64,000 bases of DNA from Streptomyces collinus (GCF_031348265.1 NZ_CP133771.1:3286001-3350000), one strand, 5' to 3'; numbered from the stretch's first letter, positions 24,695-33,433 are shown. Program-made: numbers and translations. Notes: generated from the sequence alone by a model not told the origin.

Positions 24695-25522
24695 GTGCGT
24701 GACGAAAAGAAGCGGACGTGCCGGGTCTGCGGTGCGGGGCTGGCCCGTCCCAGCCGGGGCCGTCCGGCCGTGTACTGCTCCCGGAGCTGTCAGGCCCGGG
24801 CGTACCGCAGGCGCAGGCAGCCGCTGCCCGAGCCAGGCACGCCGCCCGCCTCCCCGCCGAGGGACGTCCGGGCGCGGCAGCGGCGCCGGATCGCCGAGGC
24901 GGTGTGGCGGATCGCGGCCGGGCAGGGCCTGGACGCGGCCAGCATGCGCAGGATCGCGGTGGAGGCGGGGGTGTCACTGCGGGTCGTGCAGTACCACTTC
25001 GAGTCCAAGCACGCCCTCCTGGTGGACGCGCTGCGCCTGCTGCACGAGGAAAACGAGCGGCTGGCCCGGGCGCGCATCCCGTACGACATGACGGACCCGT
25101 GCGCGCTGCTGCGGGCGGTGCTGGACGAGTTCCTGCCGCTGGACGAGCAACGCGCCTTCGCGCTGCGCGTGTTCACGGCGTACTACGCGCGCAGCCTGAC
25201 CGATCCCGAGCTCGCGGCGGTCTTCCTGGCGGCCGAGCAGCCGCTGGAACACCTCGTCGCGGACATCATCGGGGCCGGTCAGGCGGCGGGGAGCACGGCC
25301 CCGGGCATCGACCGGGCGCACGAGGCCGACCTGCTGGTGTCGGGAGCCGTCGGGCTGGGCCTGGACGTCGTACACGAACGCCGGTCCCTCGCGGGGGTGC
25401 GGACGGTACTGGAGTACCACCTGGCGAGGATCTTCCCCGCCGAAGCCACCGGGCCTGGGCGTGGGCATGTGCCCGGACATCGACCGTCACCGCCCCGACA
25501 AGGGCCGGGCACCGGGCCCTGA
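24695..25522 (+). CDS. TetR-family regulator with N-terminal Cys4 zinc-finger-like motif
   Basis: A 275-residue regulator. Residues 9-32 carry CRVCG...CSRSC (Cys9, Cys12, Cys28, Cys32), a treble-clef-like zinc knuckle. A TetR helix-turn-helix follows at about 60-107 (GVSLRVVQYHFESKHALLVD), then a ligand domain and a Pro/Gly-rich tail. The GTG at 24695 has no proper Shine-Dalgarno, but TATCGT at 24684-24689 would place the transcription start on the GTG, so it is probably leaderless. The fused finger is uncommon for TetR proteins. Target genes are unknown; the small membrane gene is divergent from it. Confidence 0.82.
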   Translation: MRDEKKRTCRVCGAGLARPSRGRPAVYCSRSCQARAYRRRRQPLPEPGTPPASPPRDVRARQRRRIAEAVWRIAAGQGLDAASMRRIAVEAGVSLRVVQYHFESKHALLVDALRLLHEENERLARARIPYDMTDPCALLRAVLDEFLPLDEQRAFALRVFTAYYARSLTDPELAAVFLAAEQPLEHLVADIIGAGQAAGSTAPGIDRAHEADLLVSGAVGLGLDVVHERRSLAGVRTVLEYHLARIFPAEATGPGRGHVPGHRPSPPRQGPGTGP

Positions 25523-25575
25523 GTACCGGGCCTTGGCAACGGCCCCAGCACCGGCTCAGCGCCGCTCCCCGCGCA

Positions 25576-26757
25576 TCAGCCGCCCCCGCGTCCGAACACC
25601 GGTCCCAGCACCAGCTCAGCCGCCCCCACCGCCACGGCCCCGCCGCCACCGGCCGCGACGCGCACCGGCACGGCGTCCTGGCCCGTGCGCCTGGCCCAGG
25701 CCTCCAGCACCGCCCCGACCCCGTCCGTAAAGGTCTCCGGGGCCGCCGCCACCGTCCGGCCGCCGAGCAGGACGACGTCGATGTCGAGCAGTCCGACGAG
25801 GTTCGCCGCCCCGGCCCCCAGGACCCGTGCCGCCTCCCGCAGATCACCGCGCTCCACCGCGTGGAGGCACAGGGCTTCCACACAGCCCCGGTTCCCGCAG
25901 GTGCAGTTCGGGCCGTCGAGCTGGATCACTTGGTGGCCGAACTCCCCGGCCCCGGTCCTGGCGCCGCGGTGCACGCTGCCGCCGATGACCAGCCCTGCTC
26001 CCAGTCCCGTGCCGAGGTGCAGGTACGCGAAGGAGCCGCCCTGGCCCCCGGCGGCGAGGCCCAGCGCCGCCGCGTTGGTGTCCTTGTCGACCACGACCGG
26101 CACGCCGAGCCGCTCCGCGAGCACCTCCCGCAGCGGGAAGCCGTCCCACTCGGGAAACCCGGTCACCCGGTGCAGGACTCCCCGGGAGTGATCAAGCGGG
26201 CCGGGCAACGCGACGCCCACGCCGAGCAGGGTGGGGTCCGGCCGGGCCTGGCCCGGCCGGGCGGGGCCCAGCGGGGATGCGTTGCCCTCCCCGCCCATCC
26301 CGGCCGCCGGCACCCCGGTCACCGTCTCCCGTACCGCCCCCAGAACGGCCTCCGCCCCCGCCCCCAGGTCCAGTGCGGCCCGCCGCTCCCCCACCACCGT
26401 GCCCCGCAGGTCCACGAGTACGGCCCGCACCTCGTCCCGGTCCAGGTGGACCCCGACCGCGTGTCCGGCCTCCGGCACCAGCCGGAGTACCGTGCGCGGC
26501 TTGCCCCCGGTCGATGCCCGGCGCCCGGCCTCCGCCGCGAGGCCGTCCTCCCGCAGCCGGGCCGTGATCTTGCTGACCGCCTGCGGGGTGAGCCCGGTGC
26601 GCTCGGCGAGTTCGAGCCGGCTGATGCCCTCGTCCCCGGCCGCCCGCAACAGGTCGAGCACCAGCGCGGCGTTGTGGCTGCGCAGGGCGAGCAGGTTCAC
26701 CCCGCCGCCGCCCGGCCCAGCCGGGCCGGGTGTCCCCGGTCCTCCCGCCCCGCGCAT
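25576..26757 (-). CDS. ROK-family transcriptional repressor
   Basis: A 393-residue protein with an N-terminal winged helix (about 28-80, GISRLELAERTGLTPQAVSK) and a ROK sugar-kinase-like domain (LGTGLGAGLVIGG, zinc motif CTCGNRGC). The ATG at 26757 has GGAG 8 nt upstream; a GTG at 26796 is an alternative. ROK repressors sense sugars. It is divergent from the Gfo/Idh/MocA dehydrogenase, and a perfect 12-3-12 inverted repeat lies between them, so it very likely controls that gene and itself. Confidence 0.86.
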   Translation of the reverse strand: MRGAGGPGTPGPAGPGGGGVNLLALRSHNAALVLDLLRAAGDEGISRLELAERTGLTPQAVSKITARLREDGLAAEAGRRASTGGKPRTVLRLVPEAGHAVGVHLDRDEVRAVLVDLRGTVVGERRAALDLGAGAEAVLGAVRETVTGVPAAGMGGEGNASPLGPARPGQARPDPTLLGVGVALPGPLDHSRGVLHRVTGFPEWDGFPLREVLAERLGVPVVVDKDTNAAALGLAAGGQGGSFAYLHLGTGLGAGLVIGGSVHRGARTGAGEFGHQVIQLDGPNCTCGNRGCVEALCLHAVERGDLREAARVLGAGAANLVGLLDIDVVLLGGRTVAAAPETFTDGVGAVLEAWARRTGQDAVPVRVAAGGGGAVAVGAAELVLGPVFGRGGG

Positions 26758-26819
26758 GCCACCCACTCCGCCCCTACGGTCGTCCGCCCTGTTCACACCC
26801 CCATTGTCACCGGCGCTTG

Positions 26820-26846
26820 CACTTTGGCAACAGCGTTGCCAAAGTG
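26820..26846. promoter_or_regulatory. Perfect 12-3-12 inverted repeat, likely ROK operator
   Basis: CACTTTGGCAAC (26820-26831), AGC, GTTGCCAAAGTG (26835-26846): a perfect 12-bp dyad ending 6 bp before the dehydrogenase start and 62 bp from the ROK start. Position and symmetry fit a repressor site covering the start region of the dehydrogenase. Confidence 0.75.
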
Positions 26847-26852
26847 GGTGGC

Positions 26853-27920
26853 ATGACTGGCACACCCCTCCGCGTCGGCCTCGTCGGCTACGGCCTCGCC
26901 GGCTCCGTCTTCCACGCCCCGCTGATCGCCGCCACGGAGGGCCTCGCCCTCGACACGGTGGTCACCTCGAACCCGGAGCGGCAGCAGCAGGCCCGCGCCG
27001 GGTTCCCGGACGTACGCCTCGCCGCCACACCGGAGGAGCTGTTCGCCCGGGCCGCCGAGCTGGACCTGATCGTCGTGGCGTCCCCGAACAAGACGCACGT
27101 GCCGCTCGCGACGACCGCGCTGAAGGCCGGCCTGCCGGTCGTCGTCGACAAGCCCGTCGCGGGCACCGCGGCCGAGGCCCGCGAGCTGGCCGCCATGGCC
27201 GAGGAACGCGAGCTGCTCCTCTCCGTCTTCCAGAACCGCCGCTGGGACAACGACTTCCTCACCCTGCGCAAGCTGCTGAACGAGGGCGAGCTGGGCGACG
27301 TGTGGCGGTTCGAGTCCCGCTTCGAGCGCTGGCGTCCGAAGCCGAAGGGCGGCTGGCGGGAGTCCGGCGACCCCGCAGAGATCGGAGGTCTGCTCTACGA
27401 CCTCGGCAGTCATGTCGTCGACCAGGCCCTGGTCCTGTTCGGCCCGGCGGCCTCCGTCCACGCGGAGACGGACATCCGCCGCCCGGGCGCCGAGACGGAC
27501 GACGACACGTTCATCGCGATCACGCACACCAGTGGAGTCCGCTCCCACCTCTACGTCTCCGCGACGACCGCCCAACTCGGCCCCCGCTTCCGCGTCCTGG
27601 GCTCCTCCGCCGGTTACGTCAAGTACGGCCTCGACCCCCAGGAGGCGGCGCTCCGGGACGGCCTGCGCCCCGGCCCCGGCTGGGGTACGGAGGACGAGTC
27701 GCTGTGGGGCCGCGTCGGCTCCGGCGAGTCCCCGGTGACCGGCGGCGGCCGCGCCGAACCCACCCTCCCGGGCGACTACCCGGCTTACTATGCGGCCGTG
27801 GCGAAGGCCCTGCTGGAGGGCGCCCCGAACCCGGTGACCGCACGGGAGGCGGCCGCCGCCCTGGACGTACTGGAGGCCGCCCGTCGTTCGGCCCGCGAGA
27901 AGGTGACGGTGACGCTGTGA
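26853..27920 (+). CDS. Gfo/Idh/MocA-family oxidoreductase
   Basis: A 355-residue NAD(P)-dependent dehydrogenase, with an N-terminal Rossmann fold (VGLVGYGLAGSVFHAP) and the EKP-type motif as VVDKPVAG, followed by the alpha/beta domain with YDLGSHVVDQAL carrying the catalytic histidine region. It probably oxidises a sugar or inositol-type compound. The ATG at 26853 lies just after the operator dyad. The stop overlaps the GTG of the next gene (GTGA). Confidence 0.87.
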   Translation: MTGTPLRVGLVGYGLAGSVFHAPLIAATEGLALDTVVTSNPERQQQARAGFPDVRLAATPEELFARAAELDLIVVASPNKTHVPLATTALKAGLPVVVDKPVAGTAAEARELAAMAEERELLLSVFQNRRWDNDFLTLRKLLNEGELGDVWRFESRFERWRPKPKGGWRESGDPAEIGGLLYDLGSHVVDQALVLFGPAASVHAETDIRRPGAETDDDTFIAITHTSGVRSHLYVSATTAQLGPRFRVLGSSAGYVKYGLDPQEAALRDGLRPGPGWGTEDESLWGRVGSGESPVTGGGRAEPTLPGDYPAYYAAVAKALLEGAPNPVTAREAAAALDVLEAARRSAREKVTVTL

Positions 27921-28438
27921 CCCACAAGAGCAACCCCTCCCACAGCCAGGGGCTCACCCCGAAGTTCCACCCGGAGCTCACCCCGAGCCTGGAGGAGCTG
28001 GAGAAGCAGGAACGCCACCTGGTGTTCCGCCAGTTCACGTACGACGACGCCTGGGCGCTCGGCTCGCTCCTCGTCGAGCTGGCCCGGGAGCGGCAGGCCC
28101 CGGTCGCCATCGACATCCACCGCGCCGGCCAGCAGCTGTTCCACGCGGCCCTGCCGGGCTCCACCCCGGACAACGACGCCTGGATCGCCCGCAAGCGCCG
28201 CGTCGTCGAGCGCTACGGCTCCGCCTCCTACCTGGTGGGCGCCCGCTTCCGCGCCAAGGGCAGCACCTTCGAGGAGTCCTCGCGCCTCGACCCCGACAGC
28301 TACGCGGCCCACGGCGGCTCGTTCCCGATCACCGTCGAGGGCGTGGGCGTCATCGGCGCGGTGACGGTGTCCGGGCTGCCGCAACTCCAGGACCACCGGC
28401 TGGTGGTGGAGGCGCTGGAGCGGTTCCTGGACCGCTGA
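27917..28438 (+). CDS. Heme-degrading-domain / UPF0303-like protein
   Basis: A 173-residue protein of the GlcG/HbpS-like superfamily, YBR137W/UPF0303 branch (VAIDIHRAGQQLFHAALPG, then HGGSFPITVEGVGVIGAVTVSGLPQ). GTG start overlapping the dehydrogenase stop, so coupled. Proteins of this fold bind small ligands or heme; the role in this sugar-linked operon is unknown. Confidence 0.8.
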   Translation: MTHKSNPSHSQGLTPKFHPELTPSLEELEKQERHLVFRQFTYDDAWALGSLLVELARERQAPVAIDIHRAGQQLFHAALPGSTPDNDAWIARKRRVVERYGSASYLVGARFRAKGSTFEESSRLDPDSYAAHGGSFPITVEGVGVIGAVTVSGLPQLQDHRLVVEALERFLDR

Positions 28439-28527
28439 CTCCGTTCCCGGAATGAGCGGGGACCCTCTCCGGTTGGCACCTGCGTACGCGTGATCGACAA
28501 CGGCGCCCACCGGAGGGACCCCACCCC

Positions 28528-29394
28528 ATGACCACCCCCCTGAAGGAGACCGTCGGCCGGTACGGCATCTGGAGCGTAGGCCTGCGCTCGGAGGACCCGG
28601 ACCGGCGCGGCGAACTCGCCGAGGCCGCCGCCGAACTGGAGGAACTCGGCTACGGCGCCGTCTGGCTGGGCGGCAACAGCTCCGCCGCCAACGCCGCCCC
28701 GCTGATCGAGGCGACCTCGACGCTCACGGTCGGCACCAGCATCCAGAGCATCTGGCAGCACGAACCGGACGCCGCCGCAACGGCCTTCGCGGAACTGGAG
28801 TCGGCCCACCCCGGGCGCTTCCTGCTGGGCCTCGGGGTCAGCCACGCCAAGCGGGTGGAGCAGTACGCCCGCCCCTACTCGGCGCTGGTCGGCCACCTCG
28901 ACGGCCTGGACACCGCGGGCGTTCCGGCGGAGCGCCGGCTGCTGGCCGCCCTGGGCCCGAAGTCGCTGCGGCTGGCCCGCGACCGGGCGGCGGGCTCGAT
29001 CCCGTACCTGGTCACCCCGGAGCACACGGCGCACGCCCGCGAGATCCTGGGCGAAGCCCCGTTGCTGGCGCCGGAGCTGGGCGTCGTCCCGGAGACGGAC
29101 CCGGTCCGTGCCCGCGCCCTGGCCCGGGAGTTCCTGGAGATCTACCTCCCCCTGCCGAACTACACCAACAACTTCCTCCGGCACGGCTTCACCGAGGACG
29201 ACCTGTTGGACGGCGGCAGCGACCGCCTGGTCGACGCCCTGTTCGCCTGGGGCGACGACCAGGCGATCCGCACGAAGATCGACGCCTTCGTCGAGGCGGG
29301 CGCGGACCACCTCGCCCTCCAGGTCCTGACCGGCGAGCCCCGCGACGCCCTCCCGAGGAAGGCCTGGCGGGATCTGGCAGGTCTCCTCGCATGA
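28528..29394 (+). CDS. LLM-class F420-dependent oxidoreductase
   Basis: A 288-residue luciferase-like TIM-barrel protein, with LGYGAVWLGGNSSAANAAPL near the start and HPGRFLLGLGVSHAKRVEQY around residues 92-110. It resembles the TIGR03620-type F420 enzymes of actinomycetes. GGAGGG lies 10 nt before the ATG. The substrate is unknown. It follows the ROK-controlled pair after 89 bp and could have its own promoter. Confidence 0.82.
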   Translation: MTTPLKETVGRYGIWSVGLRSEDPDRRGELAEAAAELEELGYGAVWLGGNSSAANAAPLIEATSTLTVGTSIQSIWQHEPDAAATAFAELESAHPGRFLLGLGVSHAKRVEQYARPYSALVGHLDGLDTAGVPAERRLLAALGPKSLRLARDRAAGSIPYLVTPEHTAHAREILGEAPLLAPELGVVPETDPVRARALAREFLEIYLPLPNYTNNFLRHGFTEDDLLDGGSDRLVDALFAWGDDQAIRTKIDAFVEAGADHLALQVLTGEPRDALPRKAWRDLAGLLA

Positions 29395-29566
29395 GAACGA
29401 CCTAGTACTCCAGGCGTAGTTGTGGACCTTGGAGGGTGAGGCGGTGCCGACGGGTGCGGCACCGTTCACGTGTCCCAGGGGGATGTCCGCCTTGCCGTCC
29501 ACGGTGCGGCGGGCGAGCCCGCTCAGGCAGCAACCGACCGAAGCCGGTACGGCCCGAGGGGCCCCC

Positions 29567-30295
29567 TCATGCCACCGTCAGTGCCGCCAGGGCGCGGTCC
29601 ATCGCGGCGTTGAATTCTTCCGGCGTCAGCGGCAGCCGGGACTTGACGTCCCGACTCCACTGATCGGCGAGGACCTCGGCGGAGCCCGCCTCGACACCGT
29701 CGAGCGCCGCGTCGGCCAGGTCCGACGGCGCGATCTTGGCCACGGGCCAGCCCGCGGCCATGTCCGTGTCGGCCAGGCCGAGGTGCACCGCTGTCACGAG
29801 CGTGCCCTGCTCGGCGAGTTCCAGGCGGACGCCGTTGGTCATGGCCCAGGCGGCGGCCTTGGTCAGGTGGTAGGCATTGGCGCCCTTGCCCCCGAACCAC
29901 GACATGGCGGAGAGGACGTTGACGATCGCGCCCCCGCCGTTCCCGGCGAGCGCCGGCGCGAACTCCCTGATCATTGACAAGTGGCCGAACATGTTGGTCT
30001 CCAGCTCGTGCCGTACCGCGTCCAGCGAACCGGTCACCAGGTCGGTCCCCGTCTGGATCCCCGCGTTGTTGACGAGCAGCGAGACGTCCGGGGCGGCCTC
30101 GGCGGCGGCCCGCACGGATGCGGGATCGGCGATGTCGAGAGGCAGCACCTCGACCCCGGGCAGGTCCACGGTCTCGGGCCGGCGGGCCGTCGCATAGACC
30201 TTGCGGGCGCCCCGTTCGAGCAGGCGCTGGGCGAAGGCGCGGCCCAGGCCGCGGTTGGCTCCGGTGACAAGGGCAACTGAGTTGGTGATGTCCAT
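29567..30295 (-). CDS. Short-chain dehydrogenase/reductase
   Basis: A 242-residue SDR: cofactor motif TGANRGLG, NNAG (LLVNNAG), catalytic Ser in NVLSAMSWF and YxxxK as YHLTK. The ATG at 30295 gives the family N-terminus (MDITNSVALVTGA). It is divergent from a MerR regulator, and a CTGACG/CGTCAG dyad lies in the 74-bp gap, consistent with MerR control. The substrate is unknown. Confidence 0.88.
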   Translation of the reverse strand: MDITNSVALVTGANRGLGRAFAQRLLERGARKVYATARRPETVDLPGVEVLPLDIADPASVRAAAEAAPDVSLLVNNAGIQTGTDLVTGSLDAVRHELETNMFGHLSMIREFAPALAGNGGGAIVNVLSAMSWFGGKGANAYHLTKAAAWAMTNGVRLELAEQGTLVTAVHLGLADTDMAAGWPVAKIAPSDLADAALDGVEAGSAEVLADQWSRDVKSRLPLTPEEFNAAMDRALAALTVA

Positions 30296-30312
30296 GCCCC
30301 GTACGCTAAAAC

Positions 30313-30328
30313 CTGACGCTAACGTCAG
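30313..30328. promoter_or_regulatory. MerR-type operator in a 19-bp-spaced promoter for the SDR gene
   Basis: CTGACG (30313-30318), CTAA, CGTCAG (30323-30328). On the minus strand TTGCCT, a 19-nt spacer containing the dyad, and TTAGCG form the stretched promoter typical of MerR activation. Confidence 0.6.
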
Positions 30329-30369
30329 AGGCAAGTGCTGATCATCAGGGCCGGGGGAGAGGAATCGCC

Positions 30370-30747
30370 ATGACCGTCACGGAGCCCGCGGCCGAGCGGC
30401 TGATCCGCATCGGCGAGGTGGCGCGGGGTGCCGGCGTCTCGGTACGCGCCGTGCGCTACTACGAGCAGCAGGGACTGCTCGTCGCGGAGCGCAGCCCGTC
30501 CGGCCAGCGCCTCTACCGGCAGGACGCCGTCACCCTGGTCCGCTTCTTCCAGCAGATGTTCGCCGCCGGCCTGACCAGCCGAAGGATCATGGAACTCCTT
30601 CCGTGCTGGGACGCCGGGCACACCGACGCCGAGCAACGAGCCATGCTGCGCGCCGAGCGGGACCGCATCCAGGCCAAGGTCGACGACTTGCAAGCCGCCC
30701 TGGACCGCCTCGACGAGGTCATCGCGATCACGGACACCCACCCGTAG
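30370..30747 (+). CDS. MerR-family transcriptional regulator
   Basis: A 125-residue regulator with the MerR helix-turn-helix at the N-terminus (IGEVARGAGVSVRAVRYYEQ, GLL) and a C-terminal dimerisation coiled coil (RAERDRIQAKVDDLQAALDRLD). A GGGGGAGAGG ribosome-binding site precedes the ATG. No metal-binding cysteine loop is apparent (a single Cys), so the signal is probably organic. It most likely activates the divergent SDR gene. Confidence 0.9.
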   Translation: MTVTEPAAERLIRIGEVARGAGVSVRAVRYYEQQGLLVAERSPSGQRLYRQDAVTLVRFFQQMFAAGLTSRRIMELLPCWDAGHTDAEQRAMLRAERDRIQAKVDDLQAALDRLDEVIAITDTHP

Positions 30748-30954
30748 GCGCGCTCGACCGGACATCGCACCAGCGATCTACGGCTGATCCGGTCCTCAAG
30801 CGGCAGGCTGACGACGGGAACTCCGGGCTGCTGGGACACTGGTCCACCCCTTCCATCAGCAGGCGATCCGCCCAGTGGAAGGAGACCAGCGACTGGGTCG
30901 TGGTCGACATCGAAGAGTGAGCCGACCTGGCGGCGCAGTTCGCACCCACACCTG

Positions 30955-31025
30955 GAAAGTGCCTCCGACGGTGACGGGAACAAGGACCTCAACGATCCTC
31001 ATTCTCGCAGGTCAGAGGCACTTTC
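30955..31025. mobile_element. 71-bp inverted-repeat element (MITE or insertion-sequence remnant)
   Basis: GAAAGTGCCTCCGAC (30955-30969) and GTCAGAGGCACTTTC (31011-31025) are inverted repeats with 14 of 15 matches, facing outward like insertion-sequence ends. No gene is between them. The surrounding 328-bp gap (30748-31075) otherwise holds only a short unassigned open frame ending at 30920 (tail QWKETSDWVVVDIEE) that may be a decayed gene fragment. Confidence 0.45.
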
Positions 31026-31075
31026 TGCACGTCGCGACCACCCGTGGGGGCAGCCCGCCTCGCGCAACGGCGAGG

Positions 31076-31933
31076 CTAAGCGTCCTTGAACTCCTGCCGC
31101 TGCCGCCCGAGCCCCTCGATCTCCAGCTCCACGACATCCCCGGCCCGCAGGAACGGCTTAGGCTCGGGCGCACCCAGGGCCACCCCCGCCGGCGTCCCGG
31201 TGTTGATCACATCGCCCGGGTAGAGCGTCATGAACTGGCTGAGGTACCGCACGACCTCCCCGACCGGGAAGATCTGCTCGGCCGTCGTCCCGTCCTGCTT
31301 GAGCTCCCCGTTGACCCAGAGCTTCAGGGACAGGCCCTGCGGGTCCCGCACCTCGTCCGCCGTGACGAGCCAGGGCCCCAGCGGATTGAACGTCTCGCAG
31401 TTCTTCCCCTTGTCCCAGGTCCCGCCGCGCTCGATCTGGAACTCCCGCTCGGACACGTCGTGGGCCACGGCGTACCCGGCGACATGCGCCAGCGCCTCCT
31501 CCGTGGACCCGAGATACCGGGCCGTACGCCCGATGACGACGGCCAGCTCGACCTCCCAGTCGGTCTTGAGGGACCGCCGCGGCACGAGGACCGTGTCGTT
31601 CGGCCCGACGACGGTGTCCGGGGCCTTCATGAAGACGACCGGCTCGGCGGGCGGCTCGGCGCCGGTCTCGCGCGCGTGGTCGTGGTAGTTCAGCCCGATG
31701 CAGACGATCTTGCCGATCCGCGCCAGCGGCGGCCCGACCCGCAGCCCGGTGGCGTCCAGGGCCGGCAGGTCACCGGCGTCGGCAGCGGCCCGGATCCGGC
31801 CGAGTGCCTCGGCGTCGGCGAGCAGCGCGCCGTCGATGTCCGCGACGACGCCCGACAGGTCCCGCAGGGTCCCCTCGGCGTCGAGCAGCGCGGGCCGCTC
31901 CGCTCCCGCCGTACCCACTCGCAGCAGCTTCAT
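31076..31933 (-). CDS. Fumarylacetoacetate hydrolase family protein
   Basis: A 285-residue enzyme of the FAH/MhpD superfamily, with IGLNYHDHARETGAEPP, the metal-binding region LKTDWEVELAVVIG and LYPGDVINTGTPAGVALG. GGGAG lies before the ATG at 31933. Members cleave or hydrate 2-keto-acid derivatives in aromatic or sugar-acid catabolism and act as oxaloacetate decarboxylases; the specificity here cannot be read. Confidence 0.87.
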   Translation of the reverse strand: MKLLRVGTAGAERPALLDAEGTLRDLSGVVADIDGALLADAEALGRIRAAADAGDLPALDATGLRVGPPLARIGKIVCIGLNYHDHARETGAEPPAEPVVFMKAPDTVVGPNDTVLVPRRSLKTDWEVELAVVIGRTARYLGSTEEALAHVAGYAVAHDVSEREFQIERGGTWDKGKNCETFNPLGPWLVTADEVRDPQGLSLKLWVNGELKQDGTTAEQIFPVGEVVRYLSQFMTLYPGDVINTGTPAGVALGAPEPKPFLRAGDVVELEIEGLGRQRQEFKDA

Positions 31934-32076
31934 GATCAGTCTCCCTCGATCGCGGGCGCCCGGCCGATGCGCGCGACCCGGATGCGGCGGGACAGCCATC
32001 GGAGGACTGGTCGATCCTCCAAGCTGGGCGTGCACTCCGCAATACCCCGTTCACGTACTGGACCCCGGCCGCCCGG

Positions 32077-32787
32077 TCACCTGTACAGCGCGGCCCGTTC
32101 GACGGCACTCCACGTCGTACTGGTCACGACGTACAGCGCGGCGGCCAGTGGCACGACGGCCACGGTGACCAGCGTGAAGAACGACATGAACGGCATCACC
32201 TTCGTCACCGCCCCCAGCCCGGGCAGCTGCTCCCCGCCGTCGGCACGGGCGGCCGGGTTGGCGGCCATCATGCGCTTGCTGAGCCGGTAGCTGAACGCGG
32301 CGACGCAGGCCACGACCACGAACAGCCCGGCGTAGACGAGCCCCGCCCCGCTGAGGACACCGCCCTGGAGCGCGTCCGCCCACCGCTCCCCCAGCGGCGC
32401 CGCCAGCAGCTGGTGGCCGAGCAGCCCGTTGGGCTCGCCGCCGATCGTGTCGCTGGAGAACAGGTGGTAGAGCAGGAAGAACGCGGGGATCTGGAGCATC
32501 CCGGGCAGGCAGCCGGCCAGCGGCGACACCTTCTCCTCGGCGTGCAGCTCCAGCACGGCCTTCTGGAGCTTCTCGGGGCTCTTGCCGTGCTTCTTCCGCA
32601 GCTCGGCGATCTTCGGCTGGAGCGCGGTGCGGGCCTTCTGGCCGCGCGCGGCGGCCCGGGACAGGGGGTGGACGAGGAGTCGTACGAGCGCGGTGAACAG
32701 GACGATCGCCGCGGCGGCGGCCGAGGCGCCGAACAGCGGCTGGAGCAGGTCGGCAAGGTGCTCGACCAGGTTGGCGAAGACGGACAT
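32077..32787 (-). CDS. YidC/Oxa1-family membrane protein insertase (short, second type)
   Basis: A 236-residue insertase with the conserved core: helix plus LVRLLVHPLSRAAARGQKA, the cytoplasmic hairpin (LQPKIAELRKKHGKSPEKLQ) with the conserved Arg, and SPLAGCLPGMLQIPAFFLLY. It ends near GAVTKVMPFMSFFTLVTVAV. GGAGGG precedes the ATG at 32787. Shorter than the main YidC encoded near oriC in actinomycetes, so probably a paralogue for special conditions. Likely in an operon with the DUF6412 gene upstream. Confidence 0.86.
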   Translation of the reverse strand: MSVFANLVEHLADLLQPLFGASAAAAAIVLFTALVRLLVHPLSRAAARGQKARTALQPKIAELRKKHGKSPEKLQKAVLELHAEEKVSPLAGCLPGMLQIPAFFLLYHLFSSDTIGGEPNGLLGHQLLAAPLGERWADALQGGVLSGAGLVYAGLFVVVACVAAFSYRLSKRMMAANPAARADGGEQLPGLGAVTKVMPFMSFFTLVTVAVVPLAAALYVVTSTTWSAVERAALYR

Positions 32788-32898
32788 GGGTGAGCCCTCC
32801 GGGGGTCTCGTCGTGCCGGAACAGGTCATGGCGGCATGACGACCCGCGCGGGGTCACCTCAGGTGTGGCTACGCCCTCAGCCTGGTGTGGATACGCCC

Positions 32899-33210
32899 CT
32901 ACGCGACGGTCGCCCGGAGGGCGTGACCGGGTGCCCGGGGCCGGGTGCGCCCCCGGGCGTCGGGATCGCGCTGGGGCAGGAAGGCCGTACGCCGATCCCG
33001 GTCACGGATGGCCGTCCGCACCCGCGTGCGCGGCACGGTGGGCGCGCAGCGGGAGGCGACGACGGCGCAGAGCGCGAGGGCGGCGGAGGCCGCGGTGGTC
33101 GCGGCGAGGGCGACGGTGGCGGAGAGGCTGCCGGTGTCGAGCAGCACCACCTCGACGAGCAGGAAGAACAACGCGAGGGCGGGACGCAGCGTCGCCCAGC
33201 TCCGGTTCAT
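32899..33210 (-). CDS. DUF6412-like small membrane protein
   Basis: A 103-residue protein with two hydrophobic helices (about 8-30 and 31-53), then a conserved basic tail (CAPTVPRTRVRTAIRDRDRR, TAFLPQRDPDARGR). GGGGAGGGG precedes the ATG. The tail matches a family I recall as DUF6412, commonly next to YidC2 in Streptomyces. Function unknown. The downstream yidC-type gene starts 111 bp after its stop. Confidence 0.7.
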   Translation of the reverse strand: MNRSWATLRPALALFFLLVEVVLLDTGSLSATVALAATTAASAALALCAVVASRCAPTVPRTRVRTAIRDRDRRTAFLPQRDPDARGRTRPRAPGHALRATVA

Positions 33211-33433
33211 CGACTGCCCCTCCCCTCGTACGTGTGTATGCCCTGCCGTCCGTTATACAGGACCACCCTTCCAGCCGGGCCCACGACTTCGTACACGGGT
33301 TTGAGAAAGGTTCGTCAGAACTCTCGACAACCCACCCGCCACACCCGATGCTTCTCGTCACCAACCACGGGGACACCCCTGTGACGCCGGGCCGGGGACC
33401 GGCGTCTGCCCCCATCTCCCTTACGGAGGAGCC

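Noticed and set aside
22127..25522. 1131-codon plus-strand frame
   Set aside because: Only the last 275 codons (TetR) are real; the rest is antisense to the surface-protein, HAD and LARTG genes.
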